From positions 8,457,501 through 8,521,500 of the forward strand of contig CM063290.1 in NCBI GenBank assembly GCA_032173965.1: DNA of 64,000 nt, in the 5' to 3' direction. Positions 10,516-21,760 of the stretch are shown piece after piece. Within the stretch, counting starts at the first letter, position 1. Every line of letters begins with the position of its first letter. Origin of the DNA: Sitta carolinensis (Eukaryota; Chordata; Aves; Passeriformes; Sittidae). Below the pieces are notes generated by a model that worked only from the letters and a program-made list of their open reading frames with translations, was not told the origin of the DNA and did no database searches. Made by a program: the position numbers and the translations under genes.

Positions 10516-12499
10516 AGTATGAGAGAGTGAGCACTGCGGTTTTGGGGACATCTGACTCCCACTCTCAGCTGGCCAGCCCTGCTTCCACAGAAGGGAGCCA
10601 ACACCTGCAGGTCCTGGTGAGGCTGTGATACTGCCTGGCCATCACCCCTCAGGTCTTCCCAAGGCAGAGTACGACGCACAGTACCTCAGCCTTTCTCCTC
10701 TCAGGTGCAGGACCCAGGTCCTGGTGAGGACACTGCATTTGCACGTGAGAAGATATGCCTTAAAAACCCAAAAGGGTGTTAGAGGGCTGTGAGCTGAAAA
10801 TGGGACAAATGCCTCAGTACCCTGCCCCAGGTATCCCTCATGGTGTGGGGTAATGCCACAAATGGATGGGTGTGCAGAGCAGATTGATGATGGAAGGAGA
10901 TGGGAGCTGGGCTGGGAATGCAGAACAGTTCGTTTGTTAAGGGGATTATGCTGCAACACAGAACCAGGAGCCCCCAACCCTGGGCTTTACAGTGTGACCT
11001 TTCACAGGGTGGGTGAGGGAGGATAAGAACACACCAGGCTGATCTCCCATCCCTTTGTCTGCTGTAAAATGCACAGTGGCTATTTGGTGGGGAGGCTCTG
11101 AACACCAGCATTGCAGCCAAGGCTCTGACCCACCAGTCACCACCAGACAAAGGTGTCCTGGCTTAGCCTCAGGGGCTTTATTCTGCTGCACAGCTTCCTC
11201 CTGTGGTGCAAAGACACCTTGTGTTTGGGTGCTGTTGGGACCAGTGCCAGGCTGGAGAAGCAGCCAGGAGGGGAACCAGAAGGAAAGCCCAAACACACTC
11301 ACCCTGATGCTGGGCAGCAGCAGATGAGCCGGCTCTCAGTGGAGAGGATGGAGAGGTGAGAGGCTGAGCCCTTGTTGCTGGGGCCTGGGGATGGAGCCGT
11401 GTGCATTTCCTTTCTATTGCCCCTGGAAGGCTGCATGCCTTCCTCCCAGCCGTGTGGGGCCCTGTGTGGCCCCCACTGCAGGGGCTGGCACCAGCCTTCT
11501 GCCCAGGTTCCTGGCACACAGCTGTGCTGCCAGCGTGGGAAGCAGTGCGTGGGGAGGTGCCCTCTGCTCCGTTCATCTCTCTGACGGAAGGTGGAGCAGG
11601 GACCGGCTGCAAAGCCAGCAGCAGGCAAGGTATTAACTGCAGCTGTGTCGAGCTGTTGTGACTGAGCTCTTCCTTGTAATTATGAAAAATGTCCTGCACA
11701 GGGGAGAAGTGGCAGAGCCGCTCCCCCCTGCTTGGAGAGAATGACTTTCCCAGGCAGCTTTCCTCCAAAAAAGAGGGGCTCTTCATCCTCTCCGCCCCAG
11801 CCACCCACGGAGCGGGACTGTTCCCACCGGTGCAGTTGGTGAGCTGTTCCTGTGCTTCACGGCTAGTTAAGGGCTAGCGGGGTTAAACGGATAGTCCATT
11901 AATCTCGGCCCACCGAGGTCAGAGCCCAGGGACACACATGCGGCTGGTGATTTATGGGCAGCCTGGGCCCGTGCCCTTGGGGCTGCTGCCAGAGCTGCCC
12001 AGCACGGTGGGCACTTGCCATGCCTGGCAGGAGGGCCAGCGGGCCAGCGAGCTGTTCTGGCTGTGGCCAGTGCTGCTTCCACCCGGGCTCAGCCCTGGAA
12101 ATAACTTGCCATGCACAGAAGCCTCATGAGCAGCGCTCCCCACGACAGAGCTCACACCCCCGCCACCTCCACTGCCCTCCCTGCCTCAGTTTCCACTTCA
12201 TTAGAAGAGTCACAGCCTCTCCAGCCTCGCAGGACCCAGTGCCCATCACACCCTGTGCAACACCCTGCCCGGTGTCAGGGCTGGCTCTGTGTCCCCGGAG
12301 CAGCTGTCCCCAGTGTGCAGCAGGTGGGATGGAGACAGGCAGCACCCCGGGGACACGGCAGCCGCTGGGAGCCGGGGGCTGCCCCTGCGGCACGTGCCGG
12401 GATGGGATTCCCTCTCCTTTCATGCTCCTCTTGGCCTCTGATCAGAAGTGCGCGCTATCTGCCTGCTATTAGCCTGCCTGCTGCTCTCTGCCCCGGGAG
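10516..12499. other. Unique GC-rich non-coding DNA
   Basis: No gene seen. Overlapping frames of 100-208 codons exist on both strands between 10.6 and 12.5 kb (for example 11178-11804 minus and 11954-12472 plus). They are rich in Pro, Ala, Gly, Ser and Cys with no domain. Around 12180-12195 the phrase CTGCCTCAGTTTCC resembles a MIR core, but the flanks do not support a full element. Confidence 0.5.
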
Positions 12500-12780
12500 C
12501 AATCACAGGGTGAATGAATAAACACAACAGCATTTAGTGAGATCTGAAAAGAGATGTGATGATAATTTCTTCCCTGCAAATTGTAGGCGCTCATGTTTTC
12601 AGCGTGCTAAAGGTAATTAGAGCGGAGCGGAGCTGGCAGGACCAGGGACAACGCTGGAGAAGCTGCGACTATGGAGCCGTAATAACAATTTAGATTCTAT
12701 TTAGATACAAGTGGCTACAAGTCGCGTCTCAATATTGAATCAATCGACACAGACAAATGATTAAATACGGAGGGTTTTGC
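12500..12780. other. AT-rich unique block, candidate conserved non-coding element
   Basis: About 280 bases of complex AT-rich DNA. It is rich in homeodomain-like words (GGTAATTAGAG near 12612, AACAATTTAGATT near 12686, TGATTAAAT near 12758) and has scattered CpGs. No transposon match or coding frame. It resembles an enhancer-type conserved element in texture only. Confidence 0.3.
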
Positions 12781-13027
12781 CGGAGTGGAAGGGAGGGACC
12801 AGCCTTTTAGAGGCACCCAGATGGGATGGGCATCAGGGACAGATCCAGAGCTTCTGGCAGCATAGAGAGGAGACAGAAAGGGGTGATCCTGTAGGGAACA
12901 AATGCCCTTTCTCGCAGCTTTTGGCACTCCGGGCTGGCTTACGCTCGTCATCGATTGAGGAGGTATTTTTAGAGGCAGTCTGGTATTTGTTAACCTTCTT
13001 GTGCAGAGTGGAACTCACTTCTCAAAA

Positions 13028-13050
13028 GCATGTGTGCGCGCACGCGTGCG
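13028..13050. other. Alternating purine-pyrimidine tract (Z-DNA candidate)
   Basis: Twenty-three bases alternate purine and pyrimidine without a break, mostly GT, GC and CA steps. They include the palindromes GTGCGCGCAC and CACGCGTG. Such tracts favour the left-handed Z form under negative supercoiling, often just upstream of active promoters. Confidence 0.7.
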
Positions 13051-13120
13051 GGAGGCAGCAGAGATCCCGCCAGAGATAAAACGTAAGTAGCCAGCCCCAG
13101 CCAAAGGCCGGGCACAGCTG

Positions 13121-13128
13121 TATAAATA
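13121..13128 (+). promoter_or_regulatory. TATA-box-like TATAAATA
   Basis: A consensus TATAAATA follows a GC-rich stretch (CCAAAGGCCGGGCACAGCTG). A pyrimidine-rich segment about 30 bases downstream could hold an initiator (near 13152-13160). It lies about 70 bases after the Z-DNA-type tract. Only sequence resemblance supports it, since single TATA words are common by chance. Confidence 0.25.
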
Positions 13129-13345
13129 TGAGGTGGCCCCCCTCACCCCACCCCCTCACAGTCAGTGGGGCTGGTGACACTGGAGAATGCTTTGCTGTCA
13201 TTAGTTAATTGAGCTGCCGATGTTAAGAAAAGGTTATGTATTTCTCTGGTAGTTTTTCTTTGTAAAACTCTGACAGGGATCTCTTGCAATAGCAGTGGTA
13301 ATGTCCCAGCTGGGGAGTCCAAGCAAATCTTCCCTATGGTCTGTA

Positions 13346-13397
13346 TTTTTTTTTTTTTTTTCCTTTCCCCTCTTTCCATATTTTCCCTCCCATACAG
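13346..13397 (+). other. Long polypyrimidine tract ending in CATACAG (3' splice-site-like; contains T16)
   Basis: A T16 run (13346-13361) continues into an almost pure C/T tract ending CATACAG at 13391-13397, the layout of a very strong 3' splice site. A donor-like GTAAGTG starts at 13454, so a 56-base exon (13398-13453) could be defined between them. 56 is not a multiple of three. The tract could also be an antisense poly(A) remnant. Confidence 0.3.
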
Positions 13398-14149
13398 AGG
13401 TTGCTCTGCAGAGGAGCAGAGGACCCCAAGCCACCCAGTGTGCCTGTCCTCCTGTAAGTGATACCCCTCCGTGCCGCCCCATGCAGGGTGTCCCCACCAG
13501 CCTGGGGACCACCGGCAGCGTGGGCCCTCCACCCCCTTACCTGCTTCAGGAAACAGCCCGGGGATCCATGCACAGTGTCTGTTGTCCCCTGGCAGCCAGG
13601 CACCAAGTACTCGAGGGGGAGAGGGGATTGGATCCTCTCTCCAGTGCTGGAAGCACTGCAGAAGCACTGAAGTTTGCTCCTATGGAATCTGAGAGGCTTC
13701 TCTAAATTGGACCCACATGTCAGAGGGCTGTCAGAGGGGTCCCTGAGCATCCATGGCTTTGCTGATGCCTTCAAACGTATTTCACTGCAAGCATGTTTAA
13801 TGTGCACCTCTTGAGACCAAGTGCCAGGCACCTGGGAGATAGACTCCTTCCTCTTCCTTGGCTCGGAGTTGCTCTGCTGGGAAGTTTTCCCAGATGGAGA
13901 TGGGTCTCACCTGGGATAGCTGGGAGCAGTGAGCAAGGCTTCTCTGCAGGTTGGGTATGGGAGGGAAACTGGAATGCAGGGTCCTGGGAGCTGCAGCAGG
14001 TCGGGCTCAAGCAGCCCATGTTTGCTGCTGCAACCTCCAGCACTTTGCTTCGGGCAGAGCAGAACCCCTTGTGTTGCCACCGCAGCAGGAGGGGGTGTGA
14101 GCTGTCTGTAGGTGCGAGGATGCTTTTGCTGGGACCACGGTGAAGGAGC

Positions 14150-14550
14150 ATCTCGTCTTCGTGCTTAACGATCGCTCGAACCTCCTGTGCCTGTGAAGCA
14201 CCGCCCAGGCGTTCAGCTCTTCCTAGGGACTGCAGGACCGGCTTTTGCAATGATTCACCTTCCAGCTGCCGTCCCGCAGCAGCTCCCAGGCGTTCACATC
14301 TACATGAAACAGAGGGCTGTCATTATCCGCCCCCGGAGCACCGGGGCGGAGGAGCAGGCTGGGCGAGCTCGTTCCTGGCTGGGATGGATTCACCCACGGT
14401 GAGAGCAGCTCCAGCCCTGAAGCGCGGCGTGGCCCCGGGTCTGCCACGGCCATCCCCACCCCTGGCAGCAGGAGCCCCCGCCCCGCCAGGACCCACCGCT
14501 CCTCACGGAGGGGTGCATACTCCCTCTGGGACCAAGAGGGGAATGACAGG
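14150..14550. promoter_or_regulatory. CpG-dense patch
   Basis: Roughly 25 CpGs in 400 bases by eye, against CpG-poor flanks, including a GC-rich core around 14330-14520. No exon or TATA box can be tied to it. It may be a CpG island of an unseen transcript, an enhancer, or recently GC-biased DNA. Confidence 0.3.
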
Positions 14551-16402
14551 GCACGGCAAGGCAGTGTGGAAACCGTGAGCAAGCAGGATTTCACCTGCAC
14601 TTCTTCCATGGGGACCTTATAGCAGTATAGCACATCTTACTACAGCTTTTGCTCAAACAGCTGCCTTCCACCTCCTTCAGGTTTCCACTGACTTTGCCTA
14701 AGCATCAATGCTTTTATTCCCCAAAACATCACAGTTCAGTACTCTCAGTTCCTGAACCAAGTGGTGATTTGGCAATGGATCTGCCAGTGAGACAGACCTG
14801 CACCTGCCTAACAGCTGGCAGTGCCCACCCGTGGCAAGCTCAGCTCAACCAGCACAGCCTGCTCCTTCCTTGCAGCCACCCTGGCCAAGCAGCAGAGCCT
14901 GCTGCCACAGAGCCTTGCAAAATACTTGCCATAAACCCAGTTCTGAGGTGGAGGGAAACCCATAAGAAATGTCCAGGTGAAACATGGGGGTGCTGCACTG
15001 ATGTGCTCCTGCACACCACCCTGACATCGGGTCTCTACAGGATGAAATGTGACCCAGGCAATCATTGGGCCAACACTGCTGGGGTCAGAGCCCGGCCCAG
15101 CAGTGGCTGTGTCCATGGAGGAGGTCACTGACCCCAGCTTCCCACTACTGCCTGTGGTGAAGAGGTCATCACACCCCCCCACCAGCACAGTGGTCGCTGG
15201 CTGATCCTTAATTAATCCCAGGCAAAATTAATCAGTTGACATCCGACAGCTGAAGAGTGGATGGCAACTGCTCTGGGGCTGTGACTCCTCTGAGCAGCAG
15301 CACTGGACCTATCTGAGCATCTCTGGCCCCACTTCTGGGGGATAAAATCAAGATTTCCTGGAACTGTGTATGACAGTCTTCATTCCCAATAGAAAGATGC
15401 TTTCCCACTGCTGCAAAGCAAATCAGTCCTGAGACCACAGCAGCAGCTATTTCAGTGCCAGCACTTCATTCCCCTCATCGTAGGGGTGACCATGCCTTCC
15501 CACTTCCCACTACCTCACCCCCTCCTCCTGGCCCAAGTCTTTAATCCTTCCCCACAGGCTCTGCCAGTTTGGATTTCTAATCACGGTCAGTGCATGCTGG
15601 AATTAATGATCTGATCCAATCGACATCCAGGAATCTGTAACGAGACTCTGCTTTAGATTAATCAGTCATTAGGCCAAAATGCCAACACAGTGCCTGAAAA
15701 CTATTTGTCTTTCCTGCCATTCTTTCTTTTTATTTCTTTCATTTTAAATTACTCCAAAGGGCTCAGCTCTTTACCTTTTCCTTCTCAGGAGAGGGAGCAG
15801 CTTCCCTGTCACAAGTGCCAGCCCTAGGTCCTGACCCTCTGCTGTCCTTTGCATACAGTCTTGGATGCTCTGGCTCTGCTTCCCTGCAGATTAGCTAATT
15901 TGGCACACTAAAAGAGGAAAGTCAATCCTGATCTTAAATGCAATGACCAAGGGTTGTTTCAGAAGCAGGCACACACTTTGCCAGTACAAGAGCTGCCAGA
16001 GTGTGCCAAGGCTCCTGCTCCAACCCCTCAGCCATGCTCTCTGGCTGTCTCCAAGTGTGGGGGATGCTGCACAGCCTGGGGTCTGTGGGGCTCCCACCTG
16101 CAGAGATGACGGCAGTGCCGGCTGTGCTGGGATGTGGGGCACACGTGGTGGGTGCTGCTTCGGAGGCAAGGGGGAGAGCAGCAGGGGTCCAGTTTTGGTG
16201 ACCTCATTCCTGCAAAGGATATTGGAAAACAGTAGCAAGATCAGAAACAGGCTGAGATATGTGGCAGGGCTGAGCCCCAAGACCTGCTTACCGTGAGAAA
16301 TTTAAGGAACCAAATCAGCTGATCAAAGGAGAGGAGACCTGAGCTGCACCAGGGGAAGATATCTGATAGCAGAGGCTTCTCCAGCTTAGCAGGTAAAGCA
16401 GG

Positions 16403-16648
16403 ATGCTGCAGCTGGAGATTTCAAAGGAGGGGGAAAAAATTGAATTCAGGCACAAATATTTTTTGGGAGAGGAATTATCTGCTGCAGCAAGGGAACGCTG
16501 CAGGTCCTTCAGATACAGGGTCTTTAAATATGTGGGTGTCACTCAAATGCTGAGGTCTAATTTCCTCCACACACTAAAGGAACTGATGGGGTGTTTCCTT
16601 TGCCACGTGCAGTGCAGTGCTAATGCCTGTGGCCTCTGCTGGCTCTGA
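16403..16648 (+). CDS. Possible small ORF (81 codons), unproven
   Basis: This frame starts with a real ATG (in-frame stop TAA at 16394-16396 just upstream) and runs 81 codons to TGA at 16646-16648. Unlike most frames in the window it is not Pro/Ser-heavy: the N-terminal half is charged (Lys, Glu and Arg over residues 8-45) and the C-terminal end is Cys-rich (five Cys in the last 20 residues). An AATAAA lies at 16655-16660, seven bases after the stop. No family is recognised, and there is no signal peptide or visible splice site. The start context (GCAGGATGC) is weak. In 64 kb an ORF of this size is expected by chance, so treat it as a hypothesis. Confidence 0.12.
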   Translation: MLQLEISKEGEKIEFRHKYFLGEELSAAARERCRSFRYRVFKYVGVTQMLRSNFLHTLKELMGCFLCHVQCSANACGLCWL

Positions 16649-16654
16649 GACATG

Positions 16655-16660
16655 AATAAA
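16655..16660 (+). terminator. AATAAA poly(A)-signal word
   Basis: Canonical hexamer next to the small ORF ending at 16648. No clear GT-rich downstream element follows. It could be chance. Confidence 0.2.
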
Positions 16661-17800
16661 ACAAAAGCACTTCCTAGCTCCTTCACGAGCTCCTCTTTGG
16701 AGATGGAGGGGGCAGGAGCAGGGTTTGCAGTGCATTTCCTTGGCTCATTGTATCCTCATCCCAGCACCCTCCTGCCAGAAGCTGGGTAAATCTGATAAGT
16801 ACCAGGGTTAGGCTTTATTCCACTTGAATAACTTCTTAAACATGGCATTTTTAGGCAGACGTGCACCTTTCCCTGGGGAGCTGCAAATGAACCTCACTTA
16901 GCTTACAGGGAATAGGTGTCAAATGTTACCAGGATCGCTGTGGTGGGCTGGGAGGGTGCAGGGGTCATGGCAGGGAGAAAGCCTGGCTGTGCCCAGCGTC
17001 CTGGGAGAGCGGCAGGGAAGCAGAGGGAATGTGCAGCCTGTTCTGGGCCCCTGTCACCAGCTTAATTGCCTGATGCTGAGCATGGCTTAGCACTGCTTCT
17101 ACTCAGCTGCTTGAAAAAGCAGAGTTTTCTGCTCTGCAAGATCTAAGCATCCGTTAGGAGCGGTGCCGCAGACAGGGATGTGGGTGTGTACTCTCTCCCC
17201 AGGAGCCCTGGTGTTCCGTGTTCAGCACCAGGGTGGGGCATTCCCAGGCAGAGCCTTTGCCAGGACCTAGCAGCTGGAGGTGTCAGAAACACCCTCCAGG
17301 GCAGCGCTGTGCAGCACGGCCATGGGGCTGGACCCCCTCCGGAGGGAGCAGACATCCCGCGGCCATCCGCAATGATGTGGGGAGGGGAGGAGGGGATGTA
17401 ACAGGCACAAACAGCATCTCCTCTGCAAGACCATCTCCCACTTGTTCCATGGAATACCCCTCCCATCGCCCTGGGAGCCAGCCAGGCTGCAGAGATGTAA
17501 CCCACAAGCTGCCCCATGCCCCTCAATCAGCAAAGCCCCCCTTTGCAGCCTCAGCCCTGGCTCCCAGCCTGTATTTCCAGCCTCAGCAGTGAAGGCTGGG
17601 AGCAGGGGATGCCCCACTGCGTTGGTCACCCTGGGGGCCACCCCCTTCCCTCTGGCTGCTCCGAGGGGGATGAGGGAATGAAAGGTGCCTGGAGCTTATT
17701 CAGCCTTCTCACTGGAGGAGGGGAGTTTATTGGAAAACACCTGGAATCTATTAGGCCTGGAATATGGAGTCAAGGTTTTGCCGCCTGCAGGCAGCCCAAG

Positions 17801-17808
17801 TATAAATA
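17801..17808 (+). promoter_or_regulatory. TATA/MEF2-like TATAAATAG
   Basis: TATAAATAG occurs in GTATAAATAGC, one base away from a MEF2 consensus (CTATAAATAG). It sits in a locally AT-rich unique stretch (17690-17850). It could be a core promoter or a MEF2-type site. Evidence is motif only. Confidence 0.2.
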
Positions 17809-20319
17809 GCGGCAAAGGGTTTGTTTTGACTACTTTAAATTGTGCAGGTTTCGTGCCCTGAGAATTGGGAGTTTGAAGCTGCTCCTAACGTAATAATCCA
17901 CCCGCTTTCCCCTCCTACCCCAGTGGCCAGGAATCTGCACCTTGTTCTCTTCTCCTTCTCATTCCTCTCTTTGTTTGACTATTTTCCCTATTTCCCATCT
18001 GTTTATCACAAACCTCCCTCTTCCTGGAGCCTTCGTGGGTCTCCAAGGAGGGGAGAGTTGGAAATGTTGTTGCACGCAGGGAAGTGGAGGGGAAAGTTTG
18101 GAGCTTTACAATGAAAACCAGAGATGGGGGGAATAAAACGGAAACAAAACCAAGTGCCAAAATGCTGGGACAGACCCTCTGTGTGACAGGGTGACCCACC
18201 AGTGATGGGGGACAGATTTCCCCCCAGGTGATGACATGAGCATTACCACTGCATCCTGGCTGGGAACAGAGCAGGAAGGTTTGGTGAGGAGCTGCTGCCC
18301 AACCACAGCCAACATCCTCTCCCATTTCCAGGGCTGCAGCAGCATTGTTCCTGCTAATGCCATAGTAATAGAGTGGTATGAGGCTCCTAATGGAAATGCT
18401 ACATCACTGCCAGCACAGAGTCCTCAGTCCCAGTGCTAATGATTATTGCTACTGTCTCGTGCCGATGCCACCAAGCTGATGTGTCTGGCAGTTCCAGGCA
18501 GAGACTGATGCAGCCTCCACTCAAAGGAGTTGCTGTTCCAAATTAGACCATATATCTGTGAGGAAAAGGAGGTTGGGAGCTCTGAGGGCCGCAGGCTCAT
18601 GGAGGGGAGAACGGCTGCCATCACTACTGAGTGGAGTAAAGGGAAAGCGTGGCCACCGAGGTTCCCCAGCCTGCTCCAGCCTTCTCCTGGCACAATGTTC
18701 CCTCAGCAACACCGTGCTCCCTGCCCAAAGTCGGCCCTCACGTCCTGCTCTTGGCATGGTGCCTGGCTGAATTGCTCTCAAAATGTTTTGGCATCACCTG
18801 GTGCAAACAGAGCAGCACAAGAGACAGCACACCTGGGCATTGTCACAGCGTCACCCATCCAGTGCGACAGCCACGTGAGTGGGACCTCTTCTGAGCACGC
18901 CATGGTGGGATTTACGAGACCCTGGTGCTGAACCACGGCCCCTGACCTCCGAGGAGAAGTGCCCTGAGGGCTGGGGTCTGCCGCACACGACGGGTAGCAG
19001 CTCTTCCCCTGGCTTCAGAGCCATCTGTGCTGTAGACCTGAAAGTCAAACCCTGCTGACAAGCCATCTGGGGTGTCCAAATGACTGCACATGGTGCAATT
19101 TATTTTCCTACTTTTCCTTTTAATCATTGGTTTATTTCATTCATCTGGTGAGAAAACAGCCTTGAAAACCAAGGGTTTATGTCCAGGAAAGAGCTTACAG
19201 TGGCCAGGGTGACTGGGTGCACCGTGAGCACAGGTGTTGGCTTCTCAGCACCTCGTCATATGTGGCCAATGGCTGAAGTCACACCTGGTGGCTTCGGGGT
19301 CCAGGAGCCCCAGCTGACAGCCCAGTGTGGGGACTGGGGTCAGGCTGCCTGCAGAAAATACCAAAATGCTAATCTACAGGAATAACAGTGGCCACAAACC
19401 ACCCAGAGCATCATGGTGCTGTGCACGCCTGTGCAGGGGGACAGGGAGCACCACCAGATCAACCAGTGTTGCCATGGAGATGGAAATTGGGGACTGTCAT
19501 TTCAAAATGTCCCGTCATGAGGCTCAGACTCACTGGAGGATTTTTCCAGGCTTGGTTTACCCCTTGTACACATTTCTGCTCTTCATGCTCTTTGTCCTAA
19601 TCTCATTTAAGAAACAGATTTGGAAGAATGAGGTTGGATGAGAGCAGGGAACTGGAAGATGCTCACGTATCCACTCAGTCTGTGAGCATCCATGCCCATC
19701 TCTGGGGACATGACTGTGCCCCGGGCACAGCATGTCCTGTTGCTGGGGTTTCCTTTCCCCAGCTGGTGTTTGCCTGCAGCCATCCCATGGGTTGGCCTTG
19801 AGGTATCGGCACAGGGCTTCAGCGGCAGGCAAGGCTCAGTAGCATCCTTCCCTGAGGCGCTGTGATCAAGGACAACGCTGTATCTTTGTACCGGGAGTGC
19901 CCACGGAGCCCAGACAAACTCAAGCCACGGGCTATCCCTTCCACACTGCCAGAGCGCTGGCTTCACTACACAGCTTCCCATGCTGGCAGTGCTCCCAGCA
20001 TCCCAGCCCCTCACTCGGATCCTCATGGCATGCACTGCTGTTTGCAGGGTGGGATGGCACCTTCCCTCAGCCCTTTGTGCTGCCCAGTACACGGCATCTC
20101 TCCACCACCCTCCCGTGTGCACGCCAAGGTGCCCTGGAGCCGCGGAACCTCCCGCACAGGACGGCTCTGCCCGTCACTCCCTTATCTCTGGAGCAGTCTC
20201 TGCCACTCACACCCGGGCTGAGCACCACGAGGCAGCCACGCTGTGACAGGGCCATCGTGGGGAGGGGGACATTGCAGGCTGGGGTCCTGCACCCACCGTG
20301 ACTGCGCACATGCTCAATC

Positions 20320-20600
20320 TTGTCTCCTTTTTCGTGGAATTAACGTGACACAATTAAAGCATCTCGTTAGACGGCATTATTTACTCCAAAGGAAGCGTGG
20401 GGCCGGCCGCGGGGAGCTGGCAGCTCGGCGTTTCGCACATCATTATGTTCCCCTCACAGCTTTGAAGTCGGAGAGCCGAGGCTGCTCTGATTCCCCCGGC
20501 GGACTCCCGCGCCTGGGCGGGGGCGGTGGCAGGAGGGCCTCGGGGAAGTGTGGCATCCCCGAGTTTCTTCTCGTCCTGGATCCTCATCCTGCCAGCACCT
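20320..20600. promoter_or_regulatory. AT-rich block joined to CpG-dense GC-box patch
   Basis: A complex AT-rich stretch (20330-20395, with AATTAACGTGACAC and ACAATTAAAGC words) runs into about 190 bases holding some 18 CpGs. A double GC box GGGCGGGGGCGG lies at 20515-20526. The abrupt pairing of a homeodomain-type block with a CpG patch resembles a developmental enhancer or minor promoter. No exon is visible. Confidence 0.3.
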
Positions 20601-21409
20601 CCGGAAGCCACCACTGCATGGTTTGGCACCTCAGCGGGGTGGCCTTTGACCATTCCCCGGGGCTGCAGGAATGCAGACATCACCACCCACTCCTCAAATG
20701 CGTGTCCCTTTTCCAGGCACCTGGGCAGCCCCCCTCGGCGTGCCACCAGCTTGTGCAGAAGGGAAACAAGCCTCCAAAAGCCCTGGTGCCTCCCTGTGCT
20801 TCATCCCTGGGAGCACTGGGGTGCTCTCCCCGGAGTGTGGGGCTGGGATGGGTGCACAGGGAGACCAGGGCTCCTTTGATGCCGCGGGTTTATTTACAAA
20901 TGACGTGCGATATCCTGTTCCTTTGGCGCAGTGGGAATTGAGCAGCGGAGGCTGTGGGTTTGCTCAGCCTGCCAGGCATCCCCAGGCAGCACTGAACCCA
21001 AATGCTCCTTCACCTTTCCTTCTTCTCAGGACTTATTCCACCCCTTTTTTGATCTTCTTCTGTCTCTGCTGCTTCTCCTTTTCTTTTTTCAGTGTGACTT
21101 ACTGCTCTGTGCTGGCAGTGTGAATCCTTTTATCCCTCTGTGCCCACGCAGCGGGGCTGGAGGAAGCTGCCTGGGCAGATGGGTCATCTCCAAGGTTAAG
21201 CAGCATCTCGGCGTCGCTCCCAGGCACCATTTGTCTCCATCCTCGCTCTAAGGTTGGAGGATCTGCCAGCGTGGCTGGCTCTGTCCCGGCTGCAGGGATT
21301 TCACCCATCTTTTCTTTTAATAGGACAAGGGGAAAAACAAACCCAAACTGAAACAAAATGTTATTTTCACACCTCTTTAACCAGCCAGCTCATCCTTTCT
21401 GCTAGGCAC
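20601..21409. other. Unique non-coding DNA
   Basis: No gene or repeat recognised. The pyrimidine-rich stretch around 21050-21095 is unremarkable. Overlapping open frames of up to 150 codons look like chance. Confidence 0.45.
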
Positions 21410-21760
21410 TGGCTGCGGGTTGCCTTCCCCGCGGCATTCCTGCCTGGCATGGGTCCCAGCCAAGGCTGGGCTCCCGTTCGCCCGCGGTGACCGGCAGAGC
21501 TGCCAGCGGCGGGCAGGAGGGTCAGAGCGAACAGAAAGCAGCACACCCCGGGGGCAGAGCATAGCAGGGCGGGCACCCCTGTCCTGGGGTTCCCCGAGGG
21601 TCCCACCCTCCACAGGGACCCTCAGCAGGTTCCTTGGAGCGGCTCCAGTGCCGGCGGACCCGTGTGGGTTTGCACCAGCCACCGTGCCGGAGCCGCCGCT
21701 GCCAAATGTTCGGGGGAGAGGAGCCAAGTCAGGCAGTCGGGAGATAAATCTGAGCTCTCT
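21410..21760. promoter_or_regulatory. CpG-dense patch
   Basis: About 25 CpGs in 350 bases by eye, including a CCCGCGGTGACCGG core near 21481-21494 and GGAGCCGCCGCTGCC near 21690. No associated exon or TATA box is recognised. Confidence 0.3.

Larger units (their letters stand above)
13454..20319. other. Unique non-coding DNA, no certain gene
   Basis: Nearly 7 kb without a recognisable transposon. Items inside are a CpG-dense patch (14150-14550), AT-rich unique islands near 15195-15245 and 15590-15700, an 81-codon ATG-initiated frame at 16403-16648 with a poly(A) signal, and a TATAAATA at 17801-17808. Other open frames overlap on both strands and lack domains. Confidence 0.5.

Noticed and set aside
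11178..11804. 208-codon minus frame
   Set aside because: Pro/Ser/Ala-rich, overlaps several plus frames, no domain.
12174..12215. MIR-like CTGCCTCAGTTTCC phrase
   Set aside because: Single phrase only. Neighbouring MIR segments are absent.
20243..20941. 232-codon plus frame
   Set aside because: Open because of GC-rich CpG DNA. No recognisable family and overlapping frames on both strands.
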